Of a stretch of DNA of 64,000 nucleotides, positions 17,624 through 26,809 are shown piece after piece. Under the pieces are notes generated by a model. That model worked only from the letters and a program-made list of their open reading frames with translations. It searched no databases and was not told the DNA's origin. The DNA is taken from contig OY282368.1 in NCBI GenBank assembly GCA_958295725.1, positions 620,001 to 684,000 of the forward strand, given 5' to 3'. This DNA comes from an uncultured Alphaproteobacteria bacterium (GTDB lineage Bacteria > Pseudomonadota > Alphaproteobacteria > UBA2966). Numbering within the stretch: the stretch's first letter is position 1; the number at the start of each line of letters is the position of its first letter. A program made the position numbers and the translations under genes.

Positions 17624-18724
17624 ATGACCGGCGCGACGCTGACCGTCGATCTCGCCGCCATCGAAGCGAACTACCGGCTGTTGAAGGACAGGTCGCCGAC
17701 GGCCCGGTGCGCCGCCCTGGTCAAGGCGAACGCCTACGGCGTCGGGGTCGAGCGGGTGGCGCCCGCCTTGCGGGACGCGGGCTGCCGCGTCTTCTTCGTC
17801 GCCACCGTCGACGAGGCGATCGCCCTTCGAGGGATCATCGGGGCGGAGCCGGAGATATTCGTCCTCGACGGGCTGCCCGTCGAGGCGGGCGATGCGTTCG
17901 AGGCCCACCGCCTGACGCCCGTTCTCAACGACCTGGGACAGATCGGGCGCTGGACCGAACGGGCGCGGACCGCGGGCCGCGCGCTGCCGGCGGTCATTCA
18001 CTTCGATACCGGCATGTCGCGCCTCGGATTGCCCGAGGACGAGACCCGGCGCCTCATGGACTGCCCTGCCATGATCGAAGGGTTGAACGTCGCGTACCTC
18101 ATGAGCCACCTCGTCTCGGCCGAGAATCCCGACAGTCCGCTCAACGGCCGCCAACTGGAGGCCTTTTCGGCGATCCGGGCGGGATTCCCCGATATCGCCG
18201 CCAGTCTCGCCAACTCGTCGGGGGTGTTTCTGGGTCCGAGGTACCATTTCGATCTCGTGCGTCCGGGGGTGGCGCTGTACGGCGCCAATCCCCGACCCGG
18301 ACGTCCCAATCCCATGCGCGAGGTGGTTCGCCTTCGGGCGAGAATCGTCCAGGTGCGCCGCATCGACGCCCACCGGACCGTCGGATACGGCGCCACGCAC
18401 CGTTTCGCGGCGCCCGCCACCATCGCCACGTTGCCGTTGGGATACGCGGACGGTTATCTGCGATCACTGAGCGGCCGGGGTTTCTGCTACCTGGGCGGTT
18501 TCCGCGTGCCGGTCGTGGGACGGGTCTCGATGGATCTCGTCACCCTCGACGTGAGCTCGGCGCCTCCCGAGTTGGTGTTCCCCGGCGCCGAGGTCGACGT
18601 CATCGGCGGACCCGTTCCGATCGACGATCTGGCGGAGGCGGGAGGCACCATCGCCTATGAATTGCTGACCGCCCTGGGCGCCAGATACCGCCGGGAATAC
18701 GTTTCGGGAGACATCGACGAATGA
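17624..18724 (+). CDS. alr: Alanine racemase (PLP)
   Basis: Interconverts L- and D-alanine for peptidoglycan. It has 366 residues. The PLP lysine is in ALVKANAYGVGV near residue 34; this segment is the family signature. The second catalytic tyrosine is in the TVGYGATHRF region. The motifs HFDTGMSRLGL and DLVRPGVALYGANP are intact, and GRVSMDLVTLDV is conserved near the C-terminus. ATG 17624 begins MTGATLTVDLAAIEANYRLL, a normal start. It lies between dnaB and radA on the same strand. Confidence 0.97.
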   Translation: MTGATLTVDLAAIEANYRLLKDRSPTARCAALVKANAYGVGVERVAPALRDAGCRVFFVATVDEAIALRGIIGAEPEIFVLDGLPVEAGDAFEAHRLTPVLNDLGQIGRWTERARTAGRALPAVIHFDTGMSRLGLPEDETRRLMDCPAMIEGLNVAYLMSHLVSAENPDSPLNGRQLEAFSAIRAGFPDIAASLANSSGVFLGPRYHFDLVRPGVALYGANPRPGRPNPMREVVRLRARIVQVRRIDAHRTVGYGATHRFAAPATIATLPLGYADGYLRSLSGRGFCYLGGFRVPVVGRVSMDLVTLDVSSAPPELVFPGAEVDVIGGPVPIDDLAEAGGTIAYELLTALGARYRREYVSGDIDE

Positions 18725-18824
18725 CTGGCGCGGTCATCCGTTTCCCGGCGACTGTCGTCCTCCGTCCCATCGCGTTCCCCGAGGCGCGCGAACGCTCGTC
18801 GCGCCGCGGGAGAGGCGGCCCCTG

Positions 18825-20231
18825 ATGGCGCGCCGTTCTTCCCGTCACGTGTGCCAGGAATGCGGTGCGCTCGCCGCGAAATGGAGCGGCCGCTGCGATT
18901 CCTGCGGTGCCTGGAACTCCATTATCGAGGAAAGCGAGCCCATCGCGCCGCCCGGCGCCGTCGCCTCGGCGTCGGGTCGGCGGTTCGAGTTCGACACCCT
19001 CGACGGACCCGCCAAGCCGACCCCGCGGTCGGTCGTCGGCATCCCCGAATTCGACCGGGTCTGCGGCGGCGGTCTCGTGCCGGGGTCCGTCCTGCTCGTC
19101 GGCGGCGACCCCGGTATCGGCAAGTCGACCCTGCTGCTTCAGGTGGCCGCGGCCCTCGCGAGGCTCGGCGCACCCTGCGCCTACCTGTCGGGGGAAGAGG
19201 CGGTCGATCAGATCCGCATGAGGGCGCGCCGTCTGGCGCTGTCGGAGTCGCCGGTCAGGCTCGCCGCGGCCACGGACGTTCGCGACATCCTCGCGACCCT
19301 CGGGTCCGAGGACCCGGTCCAGGTCGTGGTGGTGGATTCCGTGCAGACGATGTTCGTCGACTCGCTCGAGTCGGCGCCCGGCACGGTCGCCCAGGTGCGC
19401 GCGGCGGCGCAGTCCTTCATCCGTTTCGCCAAGACGACCGGGGCGGTCGTCGTGCTGGTCGGCCACGTGACCAAGGAGGGGCAGATCGCCGGTCCGCGCG
19501 TGCTCGAGCACATGGTCGACACGGTCTTGTACCTGGAAGGGGAACGTGGCCACCAGTTCCGTATCCTGCGGGCAGTCAAGAACCGGTTCGGTCCGACGGA
19601 CGAGATCGGCGTGTTCGAGATGACCGACATGGGCTTGGCCGAAGTCGTCAATCCCTCGGCGCTCTTCCTGACGGAACGGTCCTCGGCGATCAGCGGCGCC
19701 GCGGTCCATGCCGGGATCGAAGGAACCCGGCCCGTGCTGGTGGAGATTCAGGCACTCGTGTCCCCTTCCGTCCTCGCCACGCCGCGCCGGGCCGTCGTGG
19801 GCTGGGACACCTCCCGGCTGGCGATGATCGTCGCGGTCCTCGAGGCGCGTTGCGGTCTGTCGCTGTTCGGCAACGACATCTATCTCAATGTCGCGGGCGG
19901 TCTCAGGATCGGTGAGCCGGGAGCCGACCTCGCCGTCGCCGGCGCCTTGGTGTCGGCGCATACGGGAACCTCGGTTCCGGAAGCCTCCGTGTTCTTCGGG
20001 GAGGTCGGACTGTCCGGCGACGTGCGGCCGGTGAGTCAGGCCGACAATCGGCTGGCAGAGGCCGCCAAGCTCGGTTTCTCGCGCGCCGTGACCCCGCCCG
20101 GCAAGAGACGGAAATCGCGTGATATCCGAATAACCCCCATCGAACGGCTGAGGGAGCTGGTGGACATGCTGCGGCCCTCGCCGACGAACGGCATCGTGGA
20201 TCCGGATTCCTCCGGGCACCGACATGGCTGA
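18825..20231 (+). CDS. radA: DNA repair protein RadA
   Basis: RecA-like, DnaB-related ATPase that promotes branch migration in recombination. It has 468 residues. The N-terminal C4 zinc finger is visible as CQECGALAAKWSGRCDSCG. Walker A is GGDPGIGKSTLLLQ, Walker B VQVVVVDSVQTM, and the RadA-specific motif KNRFGPTDEIGVFEM is present. A Lon-like C-terminal domain follows (NVAGGLRIGEPGADLAVAGA). Start ATG 18825 follows GGGAGAGGCGG. Its 3' end overlaps cvpA by eight bases. Confidence 0.98.
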   Translation: MARRSSRHVCQECGALAAKWSGRCDSCGAWNSIIEESEPIAPPGAVASASGRRFEFDTLDGPAKPTPRSVVGIPEFDRVCGGGLVPGSVLLVGGDPGIGKSTLLLQVAAALARLGAPCAYLSGEEAVDQIRMRARRLALSESPVRLAAATDVRDILATLGSEDPVQVVVVDSVQTMFVDSLESAPGTVAQVRAAAQSFIRFAKTTGAVVVLVGHVTKEGQIAGPRVLEHMVDTVLYLEGERGHQFRILRAVKNRFGPTDEIGVFEMTDMGLAEVVNPSALFLTERSSAISGAAVHAGIEGTRPVLVEIQALVSPSVLATPRRAVVGWDTSRLAMIVAVLEARCGLSLFGNDIYLNVAGGLRIGEPGADLAVAGALVSAHTGTSVPEASVFFGEVGLSGDVRPVSQADNRLAEAAKLGFSRAVTPPGKRRKSRDIRITPIERLRELVDMLRPSPTNGIVDPDSSGHRHG

Positions 20232-20754
20232 TCTTCCGTTCACCGTCGCCGACGTCGGCGTGTTGGCCGTATTACTCGTTCCGGCGTTGCTGGCGTTCGC
20301 CATTGGTTTCATCAGAGAAACGCTCCTGATCGCCGGCTGGATCGGCGCGATCCTCGCCGTGTTCTACCTTTTCCCGGTGCTCCAGCCTTTCGTCCGCGGT
20401 CTGATCCCGGTGGATTTCGTGGCGGACGCCGTGACGGTGGTCGTGATTTTTCTGGTGGCGCTCGTCGCCATTTCGATCGTCGGCTACGTGATGACAAAAC
20501 CGTTGCGGGGGAGCTCGCTCAACATGATCGACCGCGCGCTCGGGTTTCTGTTCGGACTACTGCAAGGCGCCGTCGTCGTCTGCGTCGCGTGGCTCGTGTT
20601 CGAGAAATTCGTGCCCGTCGCCGACCGTCCGGACTGGATTCAGGGGGCGAGAAGCCGTCCGGCGGTCGAGACCGGCGCGAATCTTCTCGTCGAGCTGGCG
20701 CCCGATACCGGCTGGGATTTCGGCGTGGACACGGGAGAAGACGACGCGGAGTGA
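20224..20754 (+). CDS. cvpA: CvpA family membrane protein
   Basis: A 176-residue inner-membrane protein with four predicted segments near residues 10-33, 37-54, 63-85 and 102-123. The pattern FIRETLLIAGWIGA and SLNMIDRALGFLFGLLQGAV is typical of the CvpA (colicin V production accessory) family. In many proteobacteria cvpA precedes purF, as here. The cellular role is unclear; it has been tied to colicin V production and envelope stress. The acidic tail FGVDTGEDDAE is cytoplasmic or periplasmic, not resolved. Confidence 0.9.
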   Translation: MADLPFTVADVGVLAVLLVPALLAFAIGFIRETLLIAGWIGAILAVFYLFPVLQPFVRGLIPVDFVADAVTVVVIFLVALVAISIVGYVMTKPLRGSSLNMIDRALGFLFGLLQGAVVVCVAWLVFEKFVPVADRPDWIQGARSRPAVETGANLLVELAPDTGWDFGVDTGEDDAE

Positions 20755-20803
20755 GCCATGTGGCCAACGACGCGACCGCGCCCCGGCGGGGCTTGGAGGA
20801 TGG

Positions 20804-20841
20804 ACCCGGATTCGTTCGGGACTCTTCGCCGGAATCCGGGT
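20804..20841 (+). promoter_or_regulatory. Inverted repeat in the purF leader
   Basis: ACCCGGATTC at 20804-20813 pairs perfectly with GAATCCGGGT at 20832-20841 across an 18-base loop. It lies between cvpA and purF. There is no U-tract, so it is not a standard intrinsic terminator; a regulator site or leader hairpin is possible. Confidence 0.4.
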
Positions 20842-20911
20842 ACAAGGAACCGCGCGACGGCTCGAAATGTGCAGTGGCGACCACAATGATCCGGGAGTTT
20901 TCGGGGGGCTG

Positions 20912-22378
20912 ATGGCCGGGCTCGTCCGTCCCGCGCGGCCGCGAAGCGAAAGCCGGCCCCGCGACGGCTGCGGCGTGTTCGCCGTGCTCGGACACGTCGA
21001 TGCCTCGGCGCACACGGCCTTGGGTCTGCACGCTCTCCAGCACCGCGGACAGGAATCGGCGGGAATCGTCAGCCACGACAACGGACACTTCCATACCCAC
21101 CGGAGCCTGGGACTGGTGGGCGACACGTTCTCGTCTCCGGACGTCATGGACCGGCTGACGGGAAACGCGGCCGTCGGACACGTCAGGTACTCCACCACCG
21201 GCGGCACGATTCTCAGGAACGTGCAACCGCTCTTCGCCGAATTTTCGTTCGGTGGACTGGCTATCGCGCACAACGGCAACTTCACCAACGGCTACAGCCT
21301 GAGGCGCGAGCTGGTGAAGCGCGGCAGCATCTTCCAATCGACCACCGATACCGAGGTCGTGATCCACCTGATGGCGACAAGCTCCTATCACGCCGTGGAG
21401 GACCGGATGATCGACGCCCTCGGACAGATCCAGGGCGCGTACTCGATGGTCGCCCTGACCAACGACACGGTGTTCGGCGTGCGCGACCCGCTTGGCATCC
21501 GGCCCCTGGTCGTCGGCACCCTCGACGATGCCACCGTCCTCGCGTCGGAGACCTGCGCCCTCGACATCATCGGCGCGAAGTTCGTCCGCGACGTACGGCC
21601 GGGCGAGCTCGTCATCGTCGACGCGGAGGGACTGCACAGCGTTTCGCTCTTTCCACCCGCGCGACGCCGCTTTTGTGTGTTCGAGTACATCTACTTCGCC
21701 CGTCCGGACTCGGTGGTCGAAGGCGCCGGCGTCTACGAGGTCAGGAAGCGCATCGGTGCGGAGCTGGCCCGCGAGGCGCCGGTGGAGGCGGATATCGTCG
21801 TGCCCGTGCCGGACTCCGGCACGCCCGCCGCCATGGGGTACGCCTCCGCGGCCGGTATCCCGTTCGATCTCGGGATCGTCCGGAACCACTATGTCGGCCG
21901 GACCTTCATCGAGCCCACGGACCGGATCCGCCACCTCGGCGTTCGACTGAAGCACAACGCCAACCGGGCGAGCATCGCGGGACGGCGGATCGTGCTGGTG
22001 GACGATTCCATCGTCCGCGGCACCACGTCGACGAAGATCGTCGAGATGATGCGGGAAGCCGGCGCCGCCGAGGTGCACATGCGGATCGCGAGCCCGCCGA
22101 TCGTCAACCCCTGCTACTACGGGGTCGATACGCCGGAGAAGGCGGAGCTCTTGGCGTCGCGGCTCGGCGTCGAGGAGATTGCCGCCGACATCGGCGTGGA
22201 CAGCCTCGCCTACCTGTCGATCGACGGCCTCTACCGGGCTACCGCGGGCGCGAACCGCGACGACGACGCCCCGCAATTCTGCGATGCCTGTCTCAGCGGC
22301 GACTACCCGACCGGCCTCACGGACCAGGAAGGCGGCGACGCTCCCGCCCAGTTGCCGCTGCTCACGGAACAGGCGTAG
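20912..22378 (+). CDS. purF: Amidophosphoribosyltransferase
   Basis: First committed step of purine synthesis: PRPP plus glutamine to phosphoribosylamine. From ATG 20912 it has 488 residues. The Ntn nucleophile cysteine is Cys20 in RDGCGVFAV, exposed after propeptide removal. The glutaminase region contains ALQHRGQESAGI and GHVRYSTTG. The PRPP loop is VLVDDSIVRGTTSTK. The cysteines of the C-terminal part include QFCDACLSGDYP, seen in Fe-S type PurFs. An in-frame ATG at 20867 is an alternative; I prefer 20912 because GGGGGG lies just upstream and the propeptide length is normal. Confidence 0.96.
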   Translation: MAGLVRPARPRSESRPRDGCGVFAVLGHVDASAHTALGLHALQHRGQESAGIVSHDNGHFHTHRSLGLVGDTFSSPDVMDRLTGNAAVGHVRYSTTGGTILRNVQPLFAEFSFGGLAIAHNGNFTNGYSLRRELVKRGSIFQSTTDTEVVIHLMATSSYHAVEDRMIDALGQIQGAYSMVALTNDTVFGVRDPLGIRPLVVGTLDDATVLASETCALDIIGAKFVRDVRPGELVIVDAEGLHSVSLFPPARRRFCVFEYIYFARPDSVVEGAGVYEVRKRIGAELAREAPVEADIVVPVPDSGTPAAMGYASAAGIPFDLGIVRNHYVGRTFIEPTDRIRHLGVRLKHNANRASIAGRRIVLVDDSIVRGTTSTKIVEMMREAGAAEVHMRIASPPIVNPCYYGVDTPEKAELLASRLGVEEIAADIGVDSLAYLSIDGLYRATAGANRDDDAPQFCDACLSGDYPTGLTDQEGGDAPAQLPLLTEQA

Positions 22379-22553
22379 AAGGTGTCAGGAAATGCGATGA
22401 TCGCCCGACATGGAAGCCCGAGTTCGATACCGTCCGCTACGCCACCTCGAGGATGTGTGTTATTGTTCCTATCGGCAAGATGGGTTTACCGTGGGAAAGC
22501 TCCCGAATGTGAGGCATTTCCTATAGCGATGGATTCAATGGAGGGTGATAATT

Positions 22554-23396
22554 ATGGCTGTTACGGTGAGTCTCATCAATATGAAGGGAGGAGTTGGCAA
22601 GACGACAATCGCGTCGCAAATGGCTCACGCCGCTGATCGTGCGGATTTGAAGGTCTTGGGAGTGGATTTGGATCCGCAATCGAATTTGAGCCAGTCCATA
22701 ATGGGCGTTGAGGCATATGTGGATCACTTGGCTAAAAATCGGCCCACAATAGTACAAATTTTCGATGATTATATTCCTGCCGGACCAAACCATAACTCTC
22801 CTCGTCCAATCGACCTAGATGGAATAATTGTCAAGAACGCTGGTTATTGGTCGAATAGTGATCTCGATCTGATTCCCTCCCGATTGGAGCTAAGTCGAAC
22901 ACTTAAGAATCCTACCGGAAAGGAACGGTGTCTCGCCAAGGCTCTGTCGCGGATCGGCGATCGGTACGACCTTATCCTGATCGACTGCGCGCCAACGGAG
23001 TCGATCCTGACGGATGCCGCCTACTTCGCAAGTCGGTATGTGATTGTCCCCGTGAAGCTGGAATTCATGGCCACGATCGGCCTGCCCTTGCTTGCGCGAT
23101 CCCTCCAAGAGTTCCGGATAGAGAACGACGATCACACTATAGAGATTGCGGGTATCATATTCCATCATGCTGATTACTCATCTGGACCCGAGACAAAGCA
23201 GGCGATCAGGGAGGTTGAGAGAGAGGCAGAGGAAAACGGTTGGCATATCTTCAGAAACCAACTGAGGCACTCAAAATCCTACCCCGGAGCGGCACGTGCA
23301 GGAGCTCCTATTTCACTGACAGACTACGCACGGCGGGATGTAATTGAGGAGTTCGAGAAACTCAAGAATGAGATTTTCAAACGACTCGGTATTTGA
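22554..23396 (+). CDS. ParA-like P-loop ATPase
   Basis: A 280-residue MinD/ParA-superfamily ATPase. Deviant Walker A KGGVGKTT is at residues 11-18, then VLGVDLDPQSNLSQS, and Walker B-like YDLILIDCAPTES. The start MAVTVSLINMKGGVGK follows GGAGGG at good spacing; a GTG at 22545 would add three residues. A 280-residue ParA without a ParB is unusual for a chromosomal partition locus (soj/spo0J). By eye it is more A+T-rich than purF and der, the genes on either side. A small unknown gene follows 10 bp later. A role in plasmid-like partition, positioning, or a mobile-island function is inferred. Confidence 0.82.
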   Translation: MAVTVSLINMKGGVGKTTIASQMAHAADRADLKVLGVDLDPQSNLSQSIMGVEAYVDHLAKNRPTIVQIFDDYIPAGPNHNSPRPIDLDGIIVKNAGYWSNSDLDLIPSRLELSRTLKNPTGKERCLAKALSRIGDRYDLILIDCAPTESILTDAAYFASRYVIVPVKLEFMATIGLPLLARSLQEFRIENDDHTIEIAGIIFHHADYSSGPETKQAIREVEREAEENGWHIFRNQLRHSKSYPGAARAGAPISLTDYARRDVIEEFEKLKNEIFKRLGI

Positions 23397-23406
23397 GGAT
23401 AATCAA

Positions 23407-23904
23407 ATGAATCAGGATAAGACTCTCCTCGATCTCAACCTCCGCTTACTGATCGCGCAGTACGGGAAAATACGCGTCAGAGAGGCTCTCTCCGCTATTG
23501 ATATCGGAGATGCCACCCCAGCTGCAATCCAGAATGAAATTGACTCTTTTAGGGGGAGAGTCAAAACGAAAACAGTGCGACGCCGTACCAAGAAGAGCAT
23601 CGAGGGGATGATCCGGGATGCCAAGCCGGATAGCACCGAGGCCGAATCGATCATCGAAGGGCTCGTACGAGCGTACGAGAGCAGGGAATTCCTGCCGGAA
23701 TTTCACGATGTCAGGCGCTTCCTGGATTCTCGGTCAACATCACCAACCAAGTTGCGATCCCGAGCGGACGCCCTTCCCACGGTCGTCGGTATGCTCGCAC
23801 GGTGCGAACTCGACGAACTGCGCTCACTCGACAGAAGAAGGCAAACTCGGAGAAGCGATCTCGGGATTATCTCGGACCAAATACTCGGCCGAGTCGGTAA
23901 TTGA
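23407..23904 (+). CDS. Unknown protein paired with the ParA-like ATPase
   Basis: A 165-residue protein without a family I recognise. The start MNQDKTLLDLNLRLLIAQYG is preceded by GAGGATAA. The sequence is mostly helical and basic, with a cluster KTKTVRRRTKKSIEGM near residues 56-71 and a basic region near the C-terminus (LRSLDRRRQTRRSDLG), compatible with nucleic-acid binding. The 10-bp spacing after the ParA-like gene suggests one operon and a partner role, possibly the DNA-binding or adaptor partner. It has no visible similarity to ParB (no NG[KR]-type motif seen). Confidence 0.65.
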   Translation: MNQDKTLLDLNLRLLIAQYGKIRVREALSAIDIGDATPAAIQNEIDSFRGRVKTKTVRRRTKKSIEGMIRDAKPDSTEAESIIEGLVRAYESREFLPEFHDVRRFLDSRSTSPTKLRSRADALPTVVGMLARCELDELRSLDRRRQTRRSDLGIISDQILGRVGN

Positions 23905-24050
23905 CCATGGACGGATGGTGACAATGATGGTGACGAGTATGGAAGCGCGGAGATCACCCGGTTCACGACATCGTCTCACCGATGGGATCCCGATACGCCC
24001 CACGGATTCGAGAAATCCGGTATAGACCGCCCGACGTCGGAACGGAGGGG

Positions 24051-25469
24051 TCATCCGCGCTTCCCGGTCCGGATCCTGGAACCGGGTCCCCCGCGCCGCC
24101 GGCCTTCCTCCGCGTCGCCCTTTCCCACGTAGGGGTTCCGCCCCTTTCGCAGGCGCAACCGCAGGGGCGTGCCCGGCAGGTCGAACATGGTCCTGAGATC
24201 GTTCTCCAGATAGCGGAGATACGTATCGCCCACCGCCTCCGGGCGGTTCACGAACAGGATGAAGGTGGGCGGGCGGGCCTTCACCTGGGTGACGTAACGG
24301 AAGCGCGGTCTGCGTCTCCGGACGGTCGGTGGCGGGTGGCGGTCCACGGTCTCGCTCAGCCATCGGTTGAGCGGTCCGGTCATCACCCGCCGGTTCCACA
24401 CCTCGTGGACGGAGAACACAATGGGCGGCAGGGTTCCCAGGCGCGCGCCCGTGAGCGCGGATACGGGAACGATCTCCACGCCCTGGGCCCGCGGGAGCGA
24501 GTCGCCGAGTCGTTCCCGCAGGCGCGCCATGGCCCTCCGGCCGTCGCCCACGAGATCCCACTTGTTGACGACGATCAGCAGGGCCCGGCCTTCCTCGACG
24601 GCCATCGACGCGATGCCGAGGTCCTGCTTCTCCATCCCGACGGCGCCGTCCACGACGACGGCGACCACCTCGGCCATGCGAACCGCGTTCAGGGTATCGT
24701 TCGCGGACAACCGCTCCAGCCGGTCCGTTACCCGCGCCCGGCGGCGGAGACCGGCGGTGTCCACCAGTTCGATCTCCCGTCCGTCCACCTCCAGCCGGAC
24801 CGCGATGGCGTCCCGCGTGATCCCCGGCTCCGGCCCGGTCAACAGGCGATCGGTCCCCGTGAGTCGGTTGACCAGCGTCGACTTGCCGACGTTCGGACGG
24901 CCGACGATGGCCAGCTTGAGCGGTCCGGCCTCCGACGGGGATACGGCCTCCGCGCCCGGCTCCGTCGCGGAGGCCGACGCCGCGGCCTCGTCGATCCGGT
25001 CGTATAGATCGGCCATGCCCTCGGCGTGTTCCGCCGAGATCGCGACGGGTTCCCCCAGTCCCAGCGCGTAGGCGTCGTAGAAACCCGTCTCGCCCGCCCC
25101 GCCCTCGCACTTGTTGGCGACGAGGACCACGCGATTTCCACGACGGCGCAGCAGGTCGGCGAAATGCCGGTCGACCGGCGTGACCCCCGCCCGCGCGTCG
25201 ATCAGCATCAGCACGATGTCCGCCCCGTCGACCGCCTGTTCCGTCTGCCGCCGCATCCGGTCCTCCAGGCTGCCGCCCCTGCTCTCCTCCAGGCCCGCCG
25301 TATCGACGACCTTGAATTCGAGGGAACCGAGCCGCGCCTTCCCTTCCCGGCGGTCGCGCGTAACGCCCGGCGTTTCGTCGACAATGGCCAAGCGCCTGCC
25401 CACGAGGCGATTGAAGAGGGTCGATTTTCCCACGTTCGGACGGCCGACGATGGCCACTGTGGCGCGCAT
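24051..25469 (-). CDS. der: Ribosome-associated GTPase Der (EngA)
   Basis: Tandem GTPase needed for 50S subunit maturation. It has 472 residues. The first G domain has GRPNVGKSTLFNRLVG at about residue 8 and VDTAGLEE; the second repeats GRPNVGKSTLVNRLTG and VDTAGLRRRARV. NKCE and NKWD act as the two G4 motifs. A KH-like C-terminal domain follows (NRWLSETVDRHPPP). It ends in a short basic tail. It lies 3 bp downstream of bamB, and yfgM-bamB-der is a conserved proteobacterial order. Confidence 0.97.
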   Translation of the reverse strand: MRATVAIVGRPNVGKSTLFNRLVGRRLAIVDETPGVTRDRREGKARLGSLEFKVVDTAGLEESRGGSLEDRMRRQTEQAVDGADIVLMLIDARAGVTPVDRHFADLLRRRGNRVVLVANKCEGGAGETGFYDAYALGLGEPVAISAEHAEGMADLYDRIDEAAASASATEPGAEAVSPSEAGPLKLAIVGRPNVGKSTLVNRLTGTDRLLTGPEPGITRDAIAVRLEVDGREIELVDTAGLRRRARVTDRLERLSANDTLNAVRMAEVVAVVVDGAVGMEKQDLGIASMAVEEGRALLIVVNKWDLVGDGRRAMARLRERLGDSLPRAQGVEIVPVSALTGARLGTLPPIVFSVHEVWNRRVMTGPLNRWLSETVDRHPPPTVRRRRPRFRYVTQVKARPPTFILFVNRPEAVGDTYLRYLENDLRTMFDLPGTPLRLRLRKGRNPYVGKGDAEEGRRRGGPGSRIRTGKRG

Positions 25470-25472
25470 GAC

Positions 25473-26804
25473 TCAGCGGTAGGCGACGAGATCCCCGTCG
25501 TCCGTCAGAACGTAGATCGTTCCGCTGGCGACGACCGGCGGCAGCGACGTCCCGTCGGGAAGATCCACCCCGCCCACCGTCTCGCCGCTGTACGGGGAGA
25601 TGAAGACACCGTCGCCGCGGGACGAAACCACGAACAGACGCTCGCTCGCCAGGATCGGACCGCTCCATTCGATGGAATCTCGCCGGCGCTCCTCGTCCTC
25701 GTACCTGGGAAGCTGGCGGACCCAGCGGATGCGGCCCGTATCCCTCGCCAGGCAGATCATCTGGGCCTCGGTAGTGACCACGAACACGAAGTCACCGGCC
25801 ACCCAGGGAGTCTGGAGGCTGGCGATCTCCTGTTCCCAGAGACGGGCCCCGCTCCTCAGGTCGATGGCCACCATGCGGCCGGCGTGACCCGCGGCGACGA
25901 CGATATCGCGGTCGATGACCGGCGAACCGTTGATGTCGTTGAGTTCGGCGAGGGGCGTCGCGCCACCGACGCGCGTCAGGGAATCGGTCCAGATCGACCT
26001 GCCGTTCTCGACCCGCAGGGCGACAAGCTCACCCGAGGAGTACGGCGCCACCACGACCCCGCCGTCCACCGCCGGGCTGGCCGCGCCGACGATGCCCGCG
26101 TCCTCGGCGATCCCGACATGGGTCCAGGCGACGACGCCGTCCCCTGCGTTCAGGGCGTAGAGCTGATTGTCATAGGTGACGGTGAACAGCCGGCCGGCGG
26201 TCACCGTCGGCGCCCCCCGCAGCGGAATCCCGATCTTCCGCCGCCATATCTCGGCGCCGCTTTCGGCCTCCAGGGCGATCGCCTCGCCGTACCCGGTCGC
26301 CAGGTACAGGACGCCTTCGTCGTACGCCAGGCCGCCGCCGATGGCGCCCCGGTCCTCGCCTTCCGGGACGATGCTGTACCGCCAGACCCGCCGTCCGTCG
26401 TCCGCCCGATGCGCCGCGACGCTGCCTCCGGCATCCAGGACGAAGACGTGGTTTCCGGCGACGACCGGCGCTGCGGTGAGGCGTGCGACATCGCTCGCCC
26501 CCCGCCCGGCCGACGCCGTCCAGGCCCGTGACGGCGGCGTATCTCCCTGCGTCAGGTGGTGCATCGCGTGCGTCGGACGCCCGCCCGCTTGCGGCCAGTC
26601 CTCGTTCAGGTACGGCTCGGGCAAGCGAACGTCGATATCGGTAATATCCGGATCGGGCCGCAGGGTCCGCTGCAACGCGATGACGGATATCCGCTCGCCC
26701 GGCAGCGGGGCATCCTGGGCGCCCTCGATGTACTCGGTAATACTCTCGCACGCGCCGAGTGCGACGATCAGCGCGGCGCCCGCCGCCATGCCGAGGTGCC
26801 GCAT
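25473..26804 (-). CDS. bamB: Outer-membrane assembly lipoprotein BamB
   Basis: Beta-propeller lipoprotein of the BAM complex, which inserts beta-barrel proteins in the outer membrane. It has 443 residues. A lipoprotein signal ends with the lipobox VALGAC near residue 18. The rest is a run of PQQ-like repeats, for example RVWRYSIVPEGE, EIWRRKIGIPLRG, RLWEQEIASLQTP and IRWVRQLPR, each with the Trp docking pattern of the propeller. It is flanked by a yfgM-like gene and der on the same strand, which supports the assignment. Confidence 0.94.
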   Translation of the reverse strand: MRHLGMAAGAALIVALGACESITEYIEGAQDAPLPGERISVIALQRTLRPDPDITDIDVRLPEPYLNEDWPQAGGRPTHAMHHLTQGDTPPSRAWTASAGRGASDVARLTAAPVVAGNHVFVLDAGGSVAAHRADDGRRVWRYSIVPEGEDRGAIGGGLAYDEGVLYLATGYGEAIALEAESGAEIWRRKIGIPLRGAPTVTAGRLFTVTYDNQLYALNAGDGVVAWTHVGIAEDAGIVGAASPAVDGGVVVAPYSSGELVALRVENGRSIWTDSLTRVGGATPLAELNDINGSPVIDRDIVVAAGHAGRMVAIDLRSGARLWEQEIASLQTPWVAGDFVFVVTTEAQMICLARDTGRIRWVRQLPRYEDEERRRDSIEWSGPILASERLFVVSSRGDGVFISPYSGETVGGVDLPDGTSLPPVVASGTIYVLTDDGDLVAYR

Positions 26805-26809
26805 CGCGT

